A stretch of DNA of 64,000 nt from Siphonodentalium dalli (lineage: Eukaryota; Mollusca; Scaphopoda; Gadilida; Siphonodentaliidae), in NCBI GenBank assembly GCA_032622095.1, contig CP136064.1, positions 182,882,209 through 182,946,208 on the forward strand. Direction: 5' to 3'. The position numbers were made by a program, and so were the translations under genes. The notes below the pieces were generated by a model, which was not told the origin of the DNA, searched no databases, and saw only the letters and a program-made list of their open reading frames with translations. Positions within the stretch are counted from its first letter, which is position 1. Every line of letters begins with the position of its first letter. Shown piece after piece: positions 37,908 through 50,910 of this stretch.

Positions 37908-38558
37908 GATAACCCTGATGGCAATTTCTTATCGATAGCCATTCAACCAGACGTTATTCATTCGGGTATTTTTTCAGGTTGATCATATAGAAGCTTCGTC
38001 TGTGCCAGTTGTTTTGGTGTGAAATGAACATAGGACGACACAGTTGGTAAACAGGTTAACATTATGTCACTCGTTTATCATGCCGTCAGGTACAACTTGT
38101 GCGACAACGTTAACCAGTTCACACACTTGAACATTCTATCTATTTATCGGGGTAACTTTAGCATTCTTAATATGTTTTTGTGGCGTGACAGGTCATTCTC
38201 TCACAACGTCTTGGGCTATTCTTGTCGAATGATGCTGATTTGAAAACTTTGGAGATTAAACACTCTTAAATTATTCTTCTAAGTTTGTCTTTGAACTTTG
38301 GAGACATTTGCAAAGGACAAGACTATCCGCATTATTTGACATTTTGAAATTTCCCCAAAAGACAATCCATTTTGAGAATGCCTGACACGATTTCACCATC
38401 TATCAACATTTCCGTTCTGAATATAGCCCTCATCTCCTGAAGTGAGCTGCGTAGTATATAACATAGGAGACACAAGGATCCAACAGCACAGTGTGGAACA
38501 ATGGGTCATTGACAAAGTGGTCATGAATTGAAAGTCAGAGTTAGATATGTACAATGCA

Positions 38559-38564
38559 TTTATT
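38559..38564 (-). terminator. Poly(A) signal AATAAA, copy 5
   Basis: Hexamer and flanks unchanged. Confidence 0.45.
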
Positions 38565-39013
38565 AAATTTACAATACAGTTGATGACATGATTGTGGTAG
38601 ATAAAAAGAAACATTTATGCAAACGACCATCGTAGGGTGTCATTGCAGGGTATCATGGAGACACATTAGTTAAACACATAGAGCAACGTGTATAGATACC
38701 TGAACATTAGAACATGAGCATACATGTACATAACAAATTCCGTTGCCCGGTATCTTCGACTAAATATACGTGGAAAACTATACACGTGTATTGGTAATGA
38801 TGTTGGAGCGTTGATTAACTAAGAAGAGAAATATATTAGAATTGTCTGAACAGGGACCACCAACGGAAACAGTGAAACAGTCCTGTGCTACTTCTCAGGC
38901 GATGCTCCGTCTATCCCGGTGAATATCATCGTGTGAAGACCTTGCATGTCTGTTCGATGATTTTTGTCATGACATCTCATCGTGAATAGCACTGTTTAGA
39001 AGTTATTGGTGAT

Positions 39014-40996
39014 TCAGCACAGACCGCACGTTTCCCTGCATCTCATTTGGATCCTGACGACTCGATCGCAGAGTCTCCTCAGCTGGTTGCATCTGGCGGC
39101 AGAATACGAATCTTCACAGGGAACTGAAACAATTATAGGCGTATAGTAACAATTATAACCACGTTGTATTTAAGTTCTTTGTACATGGTTAAAGACACGG
39201 TTGGCCTTGGCGGTGGGTATCCTGTGAAAATATCTCCACCCGTCAAAAAACCGCCACAAACAGAAAGAACATAAAAATGTAGATAGACTTTGTCCGTATA
39301 CAAATAAGAAATATCGCATAAACAGTATGTTATGGTCATATGTTTGACCATTGTTATGTAAACAAAAGCATAACAAGTTACTTTTCTGGTGTTTGTTTAT
39401 ATTATGATGGTAAACATAAAGAGCGTTCTTTGTTGGTGAATACCTGATATGGAACGAATAAAGAGCGTTTATTCCATTTGTGTGTGATTAGCCAGTAGCA
39501 TTGTGCTGTCTTCTGTAACACAATCAGGCTCTTGCTTAGGTAAAATATAGTAGGTCTTTATGATAACATGCTGTTTACGCGATGGTCATGGTGTATATGA
39601 ACGAAACTGTATGCGTTTTAATGTTTTTCTGTTTACGGTGTTTGGAACAAATATGAATATTTTCGACAATTAAGGCCTCACGTGCCTTTAAAATAGAAAT
39701 CAAAAAGATGTTGTATCTCTTCACTGAACTTTCTTCATAAACTTGGGGCTATAAACTATTATTCGTTGGTAAGCGAGAACAGGTAAGGGGAGCCTCTGTC
39801 ACTGGGAAATAATTTGTTCTATGAATCAGCACAGGAAATGTGGCTATCTTACTTTACATCAATTTTGTTTGAAAATATCTTTTAAAAACACTTTAAGTGA
39901 AATGCATGCAATTCCAGAATGGTGTTTTTGTGTCTTATTTGTAATGTGGTTGAAACGTGCATTGAAAAGTAGTTCGATCTAATTTTTTGTTTGTTGTTGC
40001 CAGTGCTGTCGATAAGATATAGCGCATCTTTAAGTAGAAGGCGTCATGTGACTTGTCCTTGAACTTTACGAAAAATACCTCCTACTTAAAGCAGCGGCTC
40101 GTAATGTTCAGGGTTCAGAACTGAGATGAAACCAAATGATTAATTGCTCCTGTCAGTGCACGATCGGATCACCAACGACCGAGAGAAACACAGCTTGATA
40201 TATTATTGCTTATAGATACTACATGTCGCATAAAAGAACTCACTTATGTCGTATATAATTTATCGTTTCAGAAGAAAACATGGGTCCAGTGTTTGTTCTG
40301 CTCGGAACATTCAAGAGCATTCAGTTTCATTATGTTCCTGATATGGCAACAATACATAGGGTTTATATCACGTATTGTGGAGAGAGCTCACGAATTGATA
40401 TGGCTTCGACAAGACACCTGCATTCTAAACCATAACCCACAAAGTCACATAAGCTATGGGCACACTTAGCATAGTCTCGAGTTTTGTACCGCGTTGATCA
40501 GCAAAGCTGACGGGCAAACTTGTTCAACTGATCAGTTGCTAATTGTTCACAGACATTCGTTGAGTCAAATGACTTTCAGACTTTCAAGTACGCTTTTGTC
40601 AGCACCTATTCCCTGATTAAACATGATTAAATTATGAACTTACGTGGTTCCGCTGTCGTTGTTGTTGGGATCTCAGCGTCGACGCCGAACATAGCTGATC
40701 CACTCTGCACGTTCTGTGTTCTCCCTTGAAGACCGTATCTGTACATTAAATGTTCGGCTAACCATTTGGATAGTTTGATTCTCTGCGCTTCGCTCATGGG
40801 AGTCATGGCTCCCTCATTCGTGTCCGGCCCATGGATGAGATCCGCGATGTTTTTCGTTTGAATTTTCTCTGCGGGATAGTCGTGCATACAGTTGATCCAT
40901 TTCGTCGGTCGTAACGTAGCTTTGTTCCCCAAATACATCAAGCATTATTATTGAGAAGATCACCGAAATGAACGCAACTTTTGTATACATCTGCAT
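39014..40996 (-). pseudogene. ShKT gene copy 5, 89-bp deletion, early stop
   Basis: Exon 2 is 40644-40996 and the ShKT exon is 39014-39123 (complement). An 89-bp deletion at about 40848 removes the Thr/Gly-rich stretch and the KRR site. The frame shifts after residue 49-50 and stops at 40814-40816, about 60 residues from the start. The stop lies well upstream of an exon junction, so nonsense-mediated decay is likely if transcribed. The 13-bp deletion of type A copies is absent. The ShKT exon has one silent change (CAG for CAA, Gln) shared with copy 7. Confidence 0.82.
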
Positions 40997-41637
40997 CACA
41001 ATTATTTCTCTGAAAAATAAAATTTCGAAATGAGTATACTACATGTATCACCAAATCGTGTGGTATTTCAGTGTTAGTCTTTCAAGAGTATTTAAAGGGT
41101 ACATATGCCCAAGTATGGCGTGTGCACACATAATTGTTGTGACCCCGGGACGTGACAGATGCAAAAAAACAAACTATGTTCAATTTGCTAGCTATGGTCA
41201 ACTTTCTGGCGGATAACATAGCCATACGCAGGCAGATGAATGAAATATTTATATAACCACTTCGTATAATTTTTTGAAACGACAGGACAAAGCGACAGAG
41301 GTTTATCGGGTCTTTTTTTAACTGTACGCACAGTCACGAGAGAGCGCTCTTTATTTCAAGATTAAAGTGGGTGATGTCCCTTTAAAATTCCGAACAAATT
41401 TTACAGGATGAGAACACTCTTACATGTATTTGTCGATCTAGCATATCCTTCATTTAAAAAATAACAACTTTTTGGCTGCTCATGAAAGATGTTCTATTCA
41501 GACCGCTCTATGCGGAATGTCTTTTAATTGCTGATAAATATCATCGCATCTGAAACGAATTGTACATTCAAATACAGGCAAAATTTGCCAGTGTATGAAC
41601 GTATTCCTGAAGCGTATTTGGTAGAGCATTGACTTAC

Positions 41638-41716
41638 CTTTAGTACCGCGAGGTATGTTCGCCTGCTGTAAGTATGAATTGTTTGATTTGTTCTTCCAAT
41701 GTGCACCTTATTTATA
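41638..41716 (-). promoter_or_regulatory. TATA promoter and exon 1, copy 5
   Basis: TATAAATA at 41709-41716 and donor after 41638, upstream of the copy with the 89-bp deletion. Confidence 0.55.
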
Positions 41717-42333
41717 GTGTCCTGTTCCGGATAATCTGGCATGTCCGACGCTAATATGACACCACAAAGACAGTACTTTATTTTGGCAGTTATCTTGGAT
41801 TGGGATAGGCTGAAATCATTCGGATAATCCCGGAGAATAAGACATCATAAAAGGAAATTAGCATTATTGGTCCGTATTGTGTGGATCATCGGATTAGGAT
41901 AGGCCGAACTCATTCGGATAACCATGGCGAATCACTGTATAGTCATGAAAATTTACCCAAAAATCCTGCTATTACAAGAATAGGAGAGATCGACACACGA
42001 ACAAGCCGATTATAGTTTGAATATTATTGCGAATTTAAACAATGAGTAATATGCCACGTGTATTGTCGATAATAACCTTACGCTGTGTATCGAATGATTC
42101 GGTGATTACTTTCACGACGGGGATGACATGGGGTATAATCTGATGGACTTCGGGTACGTTAAATTTTGCAGGCAATTCGACGTAGAGTGCTCTGAAAACA
42201 TGAACATCTTACATACTGTATATGCCTCCCCGTTTACTTTTGGTTGTTATATAAGTGACATTTGTCCGAAATGAGCCTATCTGGCAAGATCTAGTGTAAT
42301 AATTCCTGGAATTTCATTGCTATAATAAGCGAT

Positions 42334-42339
<6 letters not shown>

Positions 42340-42365
<26 letters not shown>
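42340..42365. repeat. (TA)n microsatellite, unit 5
   Basis: 26 bp. Confidence 0.97.
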
Positions 42366-43024
42366 CCCAAATGTTTTTGCAACAGATAGCCATTTTTGAA
42401 TAAATTCATGAGAATTGTCCATGAAGTTTTTCCAGCCGTGTGAACGTAGTCTTATATATGGCAAAGAAAATTGGTCAGACAAATACGCGTATACCGACTA
42501 CAGTCAAGATTAATGTATATAGTTGTTTTAGTTTAACATGTTAAAGATGCCCACACGGATTGGACAACGAATGAAGATAAGATACAAGCTATTATATTTT
42601 ATGTCAGACTTGTGTCTTATACACACTCTCACCAGCGCGTAATGTGTGCATGGATACACAACGAAACATGCGTCTAACTTCAACCGCCATCTGAAGTGGC
42701 ACCAACCACCGGACCATGAATCTGGTGTTACGCAAATTCTCCTGTAAACGGTAATCAGTTTTCTGCCCAACAGAATTGACGGGTAGTATTTGTTCACAGT
42801 AACAGATCGTTGCTCGTGATCAACGAGAAACTCTTTTACTTATTATGCCAAGTATTGCATTCGTTAATCGCGATTATAAACATCCATGCTTATTATATAC
42901 TAAATGTTGATAAACCACTCGCAGTGTCGTATCGTGCACCAGGTGTGTTGTCAATCATTTTATACACAATTGAGTGGTTCCAATATAATATTTATCTCAT
43001 CGCATAATAATCTTTGAGGGGTTT

Positions 43025-43200
43025 ACACGCCTGAGCTGTGTCATGATGTGGAATTTTTAGACAGACTTACACAGTAAACTACCCTATTGTTAAGCTAGTG
43101 TACACCCTGAAGGAATCTGCTCTCTGGAGACAATTAATTAAGCAGTTTTCTGCGTAAGTTCGTCTAAACTGTCCACCTCCTGACATAGCCCAGTCGTGGA
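43025..43200. repeat. Second fold-back element, unit 5
   Basis: As unit 2 with a private change (gaatttttagac) in the left arm. Confidence 0.75.
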
Positions 43201-45394
43201 AACCTCTTAATTCTATTTCAGATAGAGAGGATGTGTTACGTTCAAGAATTCCACACGATTCGAGAACTTTTATGTGTCACAGTAGATATATATGTAAACT
43301 AATATGGTTTATTTATTATGCAACATTATGTGCTGTCCGCCACACGCAATATGGCACACAGAAGACGAACCAGTAAGAACTTTGTGGCTCATTGTTTGAT
43401 GCATAGTAAATATAATTCTGAATATGCCCACGTCATGTATCATACGAATCTAACAATGGTCTAGTCACTGCTCATCAAACATCATCCCTCATGAGGGTTT
43501 GCAAAAACATTATAATAATAATACGCTTTATCAGAGCCAGTATCACAAAATAGGAGGGGTGGAATTCGTCATGTGTAGGCATTATCATTACATGTAAATA
43601 TAAACGATAAACGTTTTCGCAAAAAAATATATGAGAAAAAAACATTGATAACGCGTCTACTTCACAATTTGCTCACCCCAGTTAAATAGCCAAGGGTGTG
43701 CCCTTTCCAGAGATGCACATCGCGTCCTCGTACATTATGCCATCGCATAGTTATCGCGTTTTTGAAGAAAGCACCCGCATCTCAGTGGGATTTACCCTTC
43801 GCTCCAGATAAATCTCGCACCAATCTGCCCTGAAAGGCGGACAGCTTTCACGAGTTCCTATCGCGTGAAAGAAATTAGCGTGCAACCAGGCATAGCCGGT
43901 AATTCTCGTCAACATCGGAACGCGGGCTTTTTTTAAACATGCTGCTCGCCGTTGATGGCAGCGTGAGACATACGATTTGGAGTCCATCCGACCATGGGTT
44001 GACTTCGCGGGCCAGGAAGGTTTCGCACCTCACCCGGACTTGATGTCATTCAAGTTGATGGGGTGGGGTGGGGTGGGCTTCAATGACCTTGACCCTAAGA
44101 TTTCCTTGACCTCTGATACTCGACATCATGGCGATTTCAAGGGCTAATTTTGCGAGTTATATATAGCGATGTACGCGCTTATGACAATATGCAGAGCACA
44201 ATATGGCTGTCCCTGTTAAAACTGCAGGTCACAGGGAGGCCTCTACATACCTATATTCCTGGGCCTGTAGCCGACGTGGGACCATGATCTCAATGTGACC
44301 TTGACCTCTAGAAACTAACATCGGGGACGAGTGAAATTGCGCGTAAAACACCGTATATGCTGGGCTATGGCGATTTGGACAAGCGCATTTTATAATCATA
44401 TTACGCTCAACGGTGATTTATCGAAAAAAAAAAAAAATGTCCGTATCGCCCAGAATAGTTAGCGTACACGTTATAGCGCGCGTGCGACCGATTTAATTGC
44501 GTGTAACAATGCGCTACCGCAACATTTCAAAATGCTCGCGAATCAGTAGAGTTATCATTTACTGTTATCATTACTGCTATAATAACAAATTTAGTTTATG
44601 TTGAAAATCGACACAATTATTGTGGAAATAAACTGAAGAATACGGGAACTATTGGGCTCTATTCTGCAGATGTATGATTTGTGAAGTTCGCCCGTTCACA
44701 CATATAAAAAAAAAATATATAAAACACGGTATGTATCCAAATCCAATTCTTTGTTCCTTATGGGTACATCATTTAAAATGCTGATTTTTTTGTTTGTTTG
44801 TTAGTTTAAACATATTTTATTGTATCATTTATGTACAAATGGGATTGGGGCACAAGTTATACAACTTAGATAGCCCCTCTCCCCATATAATTACACACGT
44901 TATTATAACAACAATGTAGATCGAGTGAGACCTCCTATGTGTAATTCCCTCTACCCAATTATGTCCTAATACATAATCTATCAAGTGGACGCGTCATATA
45001 TTTACATAGCCCGTCTGTGTTAAACTAAATCCTGTCCAGGGTGATAGGTCAACTGTCAATTTGGTCACTCGTTTGATACCCCAATAACACACAGACCGTA
45101 ACACGGACACGACTTCACAGATTGTTGGCCTAATCTGACATAATCACTTAAAGTGATCAGCAGAATAATTGGGCGTACTTTTCAAAGTGCAGCCGAATTG
45201 CTTCTGAAACCAGTTATTTATATCTATCACGTTAGATATCATTGTTAAGTGCTTTGAACTCTTAAATTTCACTGTCGTTGTGTGCTGCGTGGGCTAGTCT
45301 CAAATTATCGGCAGATTTTTTGAAAATAAATAATAATACACACACGCAGCTCTGTATGGGAACAAATAATCAAAATGTTATATAAATATAAATA

Positions 45395-45535
45395 TAAGAA
45401 ATGAATTAATGGGTGTGCATTATTGGGCGATACGGCGCAGTGGTCGTTGGGGGCACAGTTCGCGGTTCACATGTGCCCCAAATGACAACAGCGCCGTATC
45501 CCACAATAACACACACCCACTACATTCATTTCTTA
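45395..45535. repeat. Fold-back element, unit 6
   Basis: Identical by eye to the unit 3 copy. Confidence 0.8.
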
Positions 45536-46192
45536 GATAACCCTGATGGCAATTTCTTATCGATAGCCATTCAACCAGACGTTATTCATTCGGGTATTTT
45601 TTCAGGTTGATCATATAGAAGCTTCGTCTGTGCCAGTTGTTTTGGTGTGAAATGAACATAGGACGACACAGTTGGTAAACAGGTTAACATTATGTCACTC
45701 GTTTATCATGCCGTCAGGTACAACTTGTGCGACAACGTTAACCAGTTCACACACTTGAACATTCTATCTATTTATCGGGGTAACTTTAGCATTCTTAATA
45801 TGTTTTTGTGGCGTGACAGGTCATTCTCTCACAACGTCTTGGGCTATTCTTGTCGAATGATGCTGATTTGAAAACTTTGGAGATTAAACACTCTTAAATT
45901 ATTCTTCTAAGTTTGTCTTTGAACTTTGGAGACATTTGCAAAGGACAAGACTATCCGCATTATTTGACATTTTGAAATTTCCCCAAAAGACAATCCATTT
46001 TGAGAATGCCTGACACGATTTCACCATCTATCAACATTTCCGTTCTGAATATAGCCCTCATCTCCTGACTCGGAAGTGAGCTGCGTAGTATATAACATAG
46101 GAGACACAAGGATCCAACAGCACAGTGTGGAACAATGGGTCATTGACAAAGTGGTCATGAATTGAAAGTCAGAGTTAGATATGTACAATGCA

Positions 46193-46198
46193 TTTATT
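46193..46198 (-). terminator. Poly(A) signal AATAAA, copy 6
   Basis: Hexamer and flanks unchanged. Confidence 0.45.
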
Positions 46199-46647
46199 AA
46201 ATTTACAATACAGTTGATGACATGATTGTGGTAGATAAAAAGAAACATTTATGCAAACGACCATCGTAGGGTGTCATTGCAGGGTATCATGGAGACACAT
46301 TAGTTAAACACATAGAGCAACGTGTATAGATACCTGAACATTAGAACATGAGCATACATGTACATAACAAATTCCGTTGCCCGGTATCTTCGACTAAATA
46401 TACGTGGAAAACTATACACGTGTATTGGTAATGATGTTGGAGCGTTGATTAACTAAGAAGAGAAATATATTAGAATTGTCTGAACAGGGACCACCAACGG
46501 AAACAGTGAAACAGTCCTGTGCTACTTCTCAGGCGATGCTCCGTCTATCCCGGTGAATATCATCGTGTGAAGACCTTGCATGTCTGTTCGATGATTTTTG
46601 TCATGACATCTCATCGTGAATAGCACTGTTTAGAAGTTATTGGTGAT

Positions 46648-48706
46648 TCAGCACAGACCGCACGTTTCCCTGCATCTCATTTGGATCCTGACGACTCGAT
46701 CGCAGAGTCTCCTCAGTTGGTTGCATCTGGCGGCAGAATACGAATCTTCACAGGGAACTGAAACAATTATAGGCGTATAGTAACAATTATAACCACGTTG
46801 TATTTAAGTTCTTTGTACATGGTTAAAGACACGGTTGGCCTTGGCGGTGGGTATCCTGTGAAAATATCTCCACCCGTCAAAAAACCGCCACAAACAGAAA
46901 GAACATAAAAATGTAGATAGACTTTGTCCGTATACAAATAAGAAATATCGCATAAACAGTATGTTATGGTCATATGTTTGACCATTGTTATGTAAACAAA
47001 AGCATAACAAGTTACTTTTATGGTGTTTGTTTATATTATGATGGTAAACATAAAGAGCGTTCTTTATTGGTGAATACCTGATATGGAACTAATAAAGAGC
47101 GTTTATTCCATTTGTGTGTGATTAGCCAGTAGCATTGTGCTGTCTTCTGTAACACAATCAGGCTCTTGCTTAGGTAAAATATAGTAGGTCTTTATGATAA
47201 CATGCTGTTTACGCGATGGTCATGGTGTATATGAACGAAACTGTATGCGTTTTAATGTTTTTCTGTTTACGGTGTTTGGAACAAATATGAATATTTTCGA
47301 CAATTAAGGCCTCACGTGCCTTTAAAATAGAAATCAAAAAGATGTTGTATCTCTTCACTGAACTTTCTTCATAAACTTGGGGCTATAAACTATTATTCGT
47401 TGGTAAGCGAGAACAGGTAAGGGGAGCCTCTGTCACTGGGAAATAATTTGTTCTATGAATCAGCACAGGAAATGTGGCTATCTTACTTTACATCAATTTT
47501 GTTTGAAAATATCTTTTAAAAACACTTTAAGTGAAATGCATGCAATTCCAGAATGGTGTTTTTGTGTCTTATTTGTAATGTGGTTGAAACGTGCATTGAA
47601 AAGAAGTTCGATCTAATTTTTTGTTTGTTGTTGCCAGTGCTGTCGATAAGATATAGCGCATCTTTAAGTAGAAGGCGTCATGTGACTTGTCCTTGAACTT
47701 TACGAAAAATACCTCCTACTTAAAGCAGCGGCTCGTAATGTTCAGGGTTCAGAACTGAGATGAAACCAAATGATTAATTGCTCCTGTCAGTGCACGATCG
47801 GATCACCAACGACCGAGAGAAACACAGCTTGATATATTATTGCTTATAGATACTACATGTCGCATAAAAGAACTCACTTATGTCGTATATAATTTATCGT
47901 TTCAGAAGAAAACATGGGTCCAGTGTTTGTTCTGCTCGGAACATTCAAGAGCATTCAGTTTCATTATGTTCCTGATATGGCAACAATACATAGGGTTTAT
48001 ATCACGTATTGTGGAGAGAGCTCACGAATTGATATGGCTTCGACAAGACACCTGCATTCTAAACCATAACCCACAAAGTCACATAAGCTATGGGCACACT
48101 TAGCATAGTCTCGAGTTTTGTACCGCGTTGATCAGCAAAGCTGACGGGCAAACTTGTTCAACTGATCAGTTGCTAATTGTTCACAGACATTCGTTGAGTC
48201 AAATGACTTTCAGACTTTCAAGTACGCTTTTGTCAGCACCTATTCCCTGATTAAACATGATTAAATTATGAACTTACGTGGTTCCGCTGTCGTTGTTGTT
48301 GGGATCTCAGCGTCGACGCCGAACATAGCTGATCCACTCTGCACGTTCTGTGTTCTCCCTTGTACATTAAATGTTCGGCTAACCATTTGGATAGTTTGAT
48401 TCTCTGCGCTTCGCTCATGGGAGTCATGGCTCCCTCATTCGTGTCCGGCCCATGGATGAGATCCGCGAATTGTATCTGAGTCCTTCTCTTAGCTGTTTCC
48501 ATTGGTTCATCGTCTCTCTCGGTCGGTACGCCGCCGCCCGTTGTGGTGTCTGATGTGTGTTTTTCGTTTGAATTTTCTCTGCGGGATAGTCGTGCATACA
48601 GTTGATCCATTTCGTCGGTCGTAACGTAGCTTTGTTCCCCAAATACATCAAGCATTATTATTGAGAAGATCACCGAAATGAACGCAACTTTTGTATACAT
48701 CTGCAT
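46648..48706 (-). pseudogene. ShKT gene copy 6, 13-bp frameshift
   Basis: Exon 2 is 48278-48706 and the ShKT exon is 46648-46757 (complement). Third copy with the 13-bp deletion (about 48362). The flanking markers are those of copy 4, so the broken allele was spread by duplication, not by a repeated mutation. Confidence 0.8.
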
Positions 48707-49347
48707 CACAATTATTTCTCTGAAAAATAAAATTTCGAAATGAGTATACTACATGTATCACCAAATCGTGTGGTATTTCAGTGTTAGTCTTTCAAGAGTA
48801 TTTAAAGGGTACATATGCCCAAGTATGGCGTGTGCACACATAATTGTTGTGACCCCGGGACGTGACAGATGCAAAAAAACAAACTATGTTCAATTTGCTA
48901 GCTATGGTCAACTTTCTGGCGGATAACATAGCCATACGCAGGCAGATGAATGAAATATTTATATAACCACTTCGTATAATTTTTTGAAACGACAGGACAA
49001 AGCGACAGAGGTTTATCGGGTCTTTTTTTAACTGTACGCACAGTCACGAGAGAGCGCTCTTTATTTCAAGATTAAAGTGGGTGATGTCCCTTTAAAATTC
49101 CGAACAAATTTTACAGGATGAGAACACTCTTACATGTATTTGTCGATCTAGCATATCCTTCATTTAAAAAATAACAACTTTTTGGCTGCTCATGAAAGAT
49201 GTTCTATTCAGACCGCTCTATGCGGAATGTCTTTTAATTGCTGATAAATATCATCGCATCTGAAACGAATTGTACATTCAAATACAGGCAAAATTTGCCA
49301 GTGTATGAACGTATTCCTGAAGCGTATTTGGTAGAGCATTGACTTAC

Positions 49348-49426
49348 CTTTAGTACCGCGAGGTATGTTCGCCTGCTGTAAGTATGAATTGTTTGATTTG
49401 TTCTTCCAATGTGCACCTTATTTATA
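49348..49426 (-). promoter_or_regulatory. TATA promoter and exon 1, copy 6
   Basis: TATAAATA at 49419-49426 and donor after 49348. Confidence 0.55.
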
Positions 49427-50043
49427 GTGTCCTGTTCCGGATAATCTGGCATGTCCGACGCTAATATGACACCACAAAGACAGTACTTTATTTTGGCAGT
49501 TATCTTGGATTGGGATAGGCTGAAATCATTCGGATAATCCCGGAGAATAAGACATCATAAAAGGAAATTAGCATTATTGGTCCGTATTGTGTGGATCATC
49601 GGATTAGGATAGGCCGAACTCATTCGGATAACCATGGCGAATCACTGTATAGTCATGAAAATTTACCCAAAAATCCTGCTATTACAAGAATAGGAGAGAT
49701 CGACACACGAACAAGCCGATTATAGTTTGAATATTATTGCGAATTTAAACAATGAGTAATATGCCACGTGTATTGTCGATAATAACCTTACGCTGTGTAT
49801 CGAATGATTCGGTGATTACTTTCACGACGGGGATGACATGGGGTATAATCTGATGGACTTCGGGTACGTTAAATTTTGCAGGCAATTCGACGTAGAGTGC
49901 TCTGAAAACATGAACATCTTACATACTGTATATGCCTCCCCGTTTACTTTTGGTTGTTATATAAGTGACATTTGTCCGAAATGAGCCTATCTGGCAAGAT
50001 CTAGTGTAATAATTCCTGGAATTTCATTGCTATAATAAGCGAT

Positions 50044-50049
<6 letters not shown>

Positions 50050-50075
<26 letters not shown>
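50050..50075. repeat. (TA)n microsatellite, unit 6
   Basis: 26 bp. Confidence 0.97.
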
Positions 50076-50734
50076 CCCAAATGTTTTTGCAACAGATAGC
50101 CATTTTTGAATAAATTCATGAGAATTGTCCATGAAGTTTTTCCAGCCGTGTGAACGTAGTCTTATATATGGCAAAGAAAATTGGTCAGACAAATACGCGT
50201 ATACCGACTACAGTCAAGATTAATGTATATAGTTGTTTTAGTTTAACATGTTAAAGATGCCCACACGGATTGGACAACGAATGAAGATAAGATACAAGCT
50301 ATTATATTTTATGTCAGACTTGTGTCTTATACACACTCTCACCAGCGCGTAATGTGTGCATGGATACACAACGAAACATGCGTCTAACTTCAACCGCCAT
50401 CTGAAGTGGCACCAACCACCGGACCATGAATCTGGTGTTACGCAAATTCTCCTGTAAACGGTAATCAGTTTTCTGCCCAACAGAATTGACGGGTAGTATT
50501 TGTTCACAGTAACAGATCGTTGCTCGTGATCAACGAGAAACTCTTTTACTTATTATGCCAAGTATTGCATTCGTTAATCGCGATTATAAACATCCATGCT
50601 TATTATATACTAAATGTTGATAAACCACTCGCAGTGTCGTATCGTGCACCAGGTGTGTTGTCAATCATTTTATACACAATTGAGTGGTTCCAATATAATA
50701 TTTATCTCATCGCATAATAATCTTTGAGGGGTTT

Positions 50735-50910
50735 ACACGCCTGAGCTGTGTCATGATGTGGAATGTTTAGACAGACTTACACAGTAAACTACCCTATTGT
50801 TAAGCTAGTGTACACCCTGAAGGAATCTGCTCTCTGGAGACAATTAATTAAGCAGTTTTCTGCGTAAGTTCGTCTAAACTGTCCACCTCCTGACATAGCC
50901 CAGTCGTGGA
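50735..50910. repeat. Second fold-back element, unit 6
   Basis: Same as unit 2. Confidence 0.75.

Larger units (their letters stand above)
37489..45116. repeat. Array unit 5 (type B, 7628 bp)
   Basis: Type B: no 6-bp insertion, no 13-bp deletion, and cagctggttgc at 39081 shared only with unit 7. It is shorter than its neighbours because of a private 89-bp deletion in exon 2. Confidence 0.95.
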
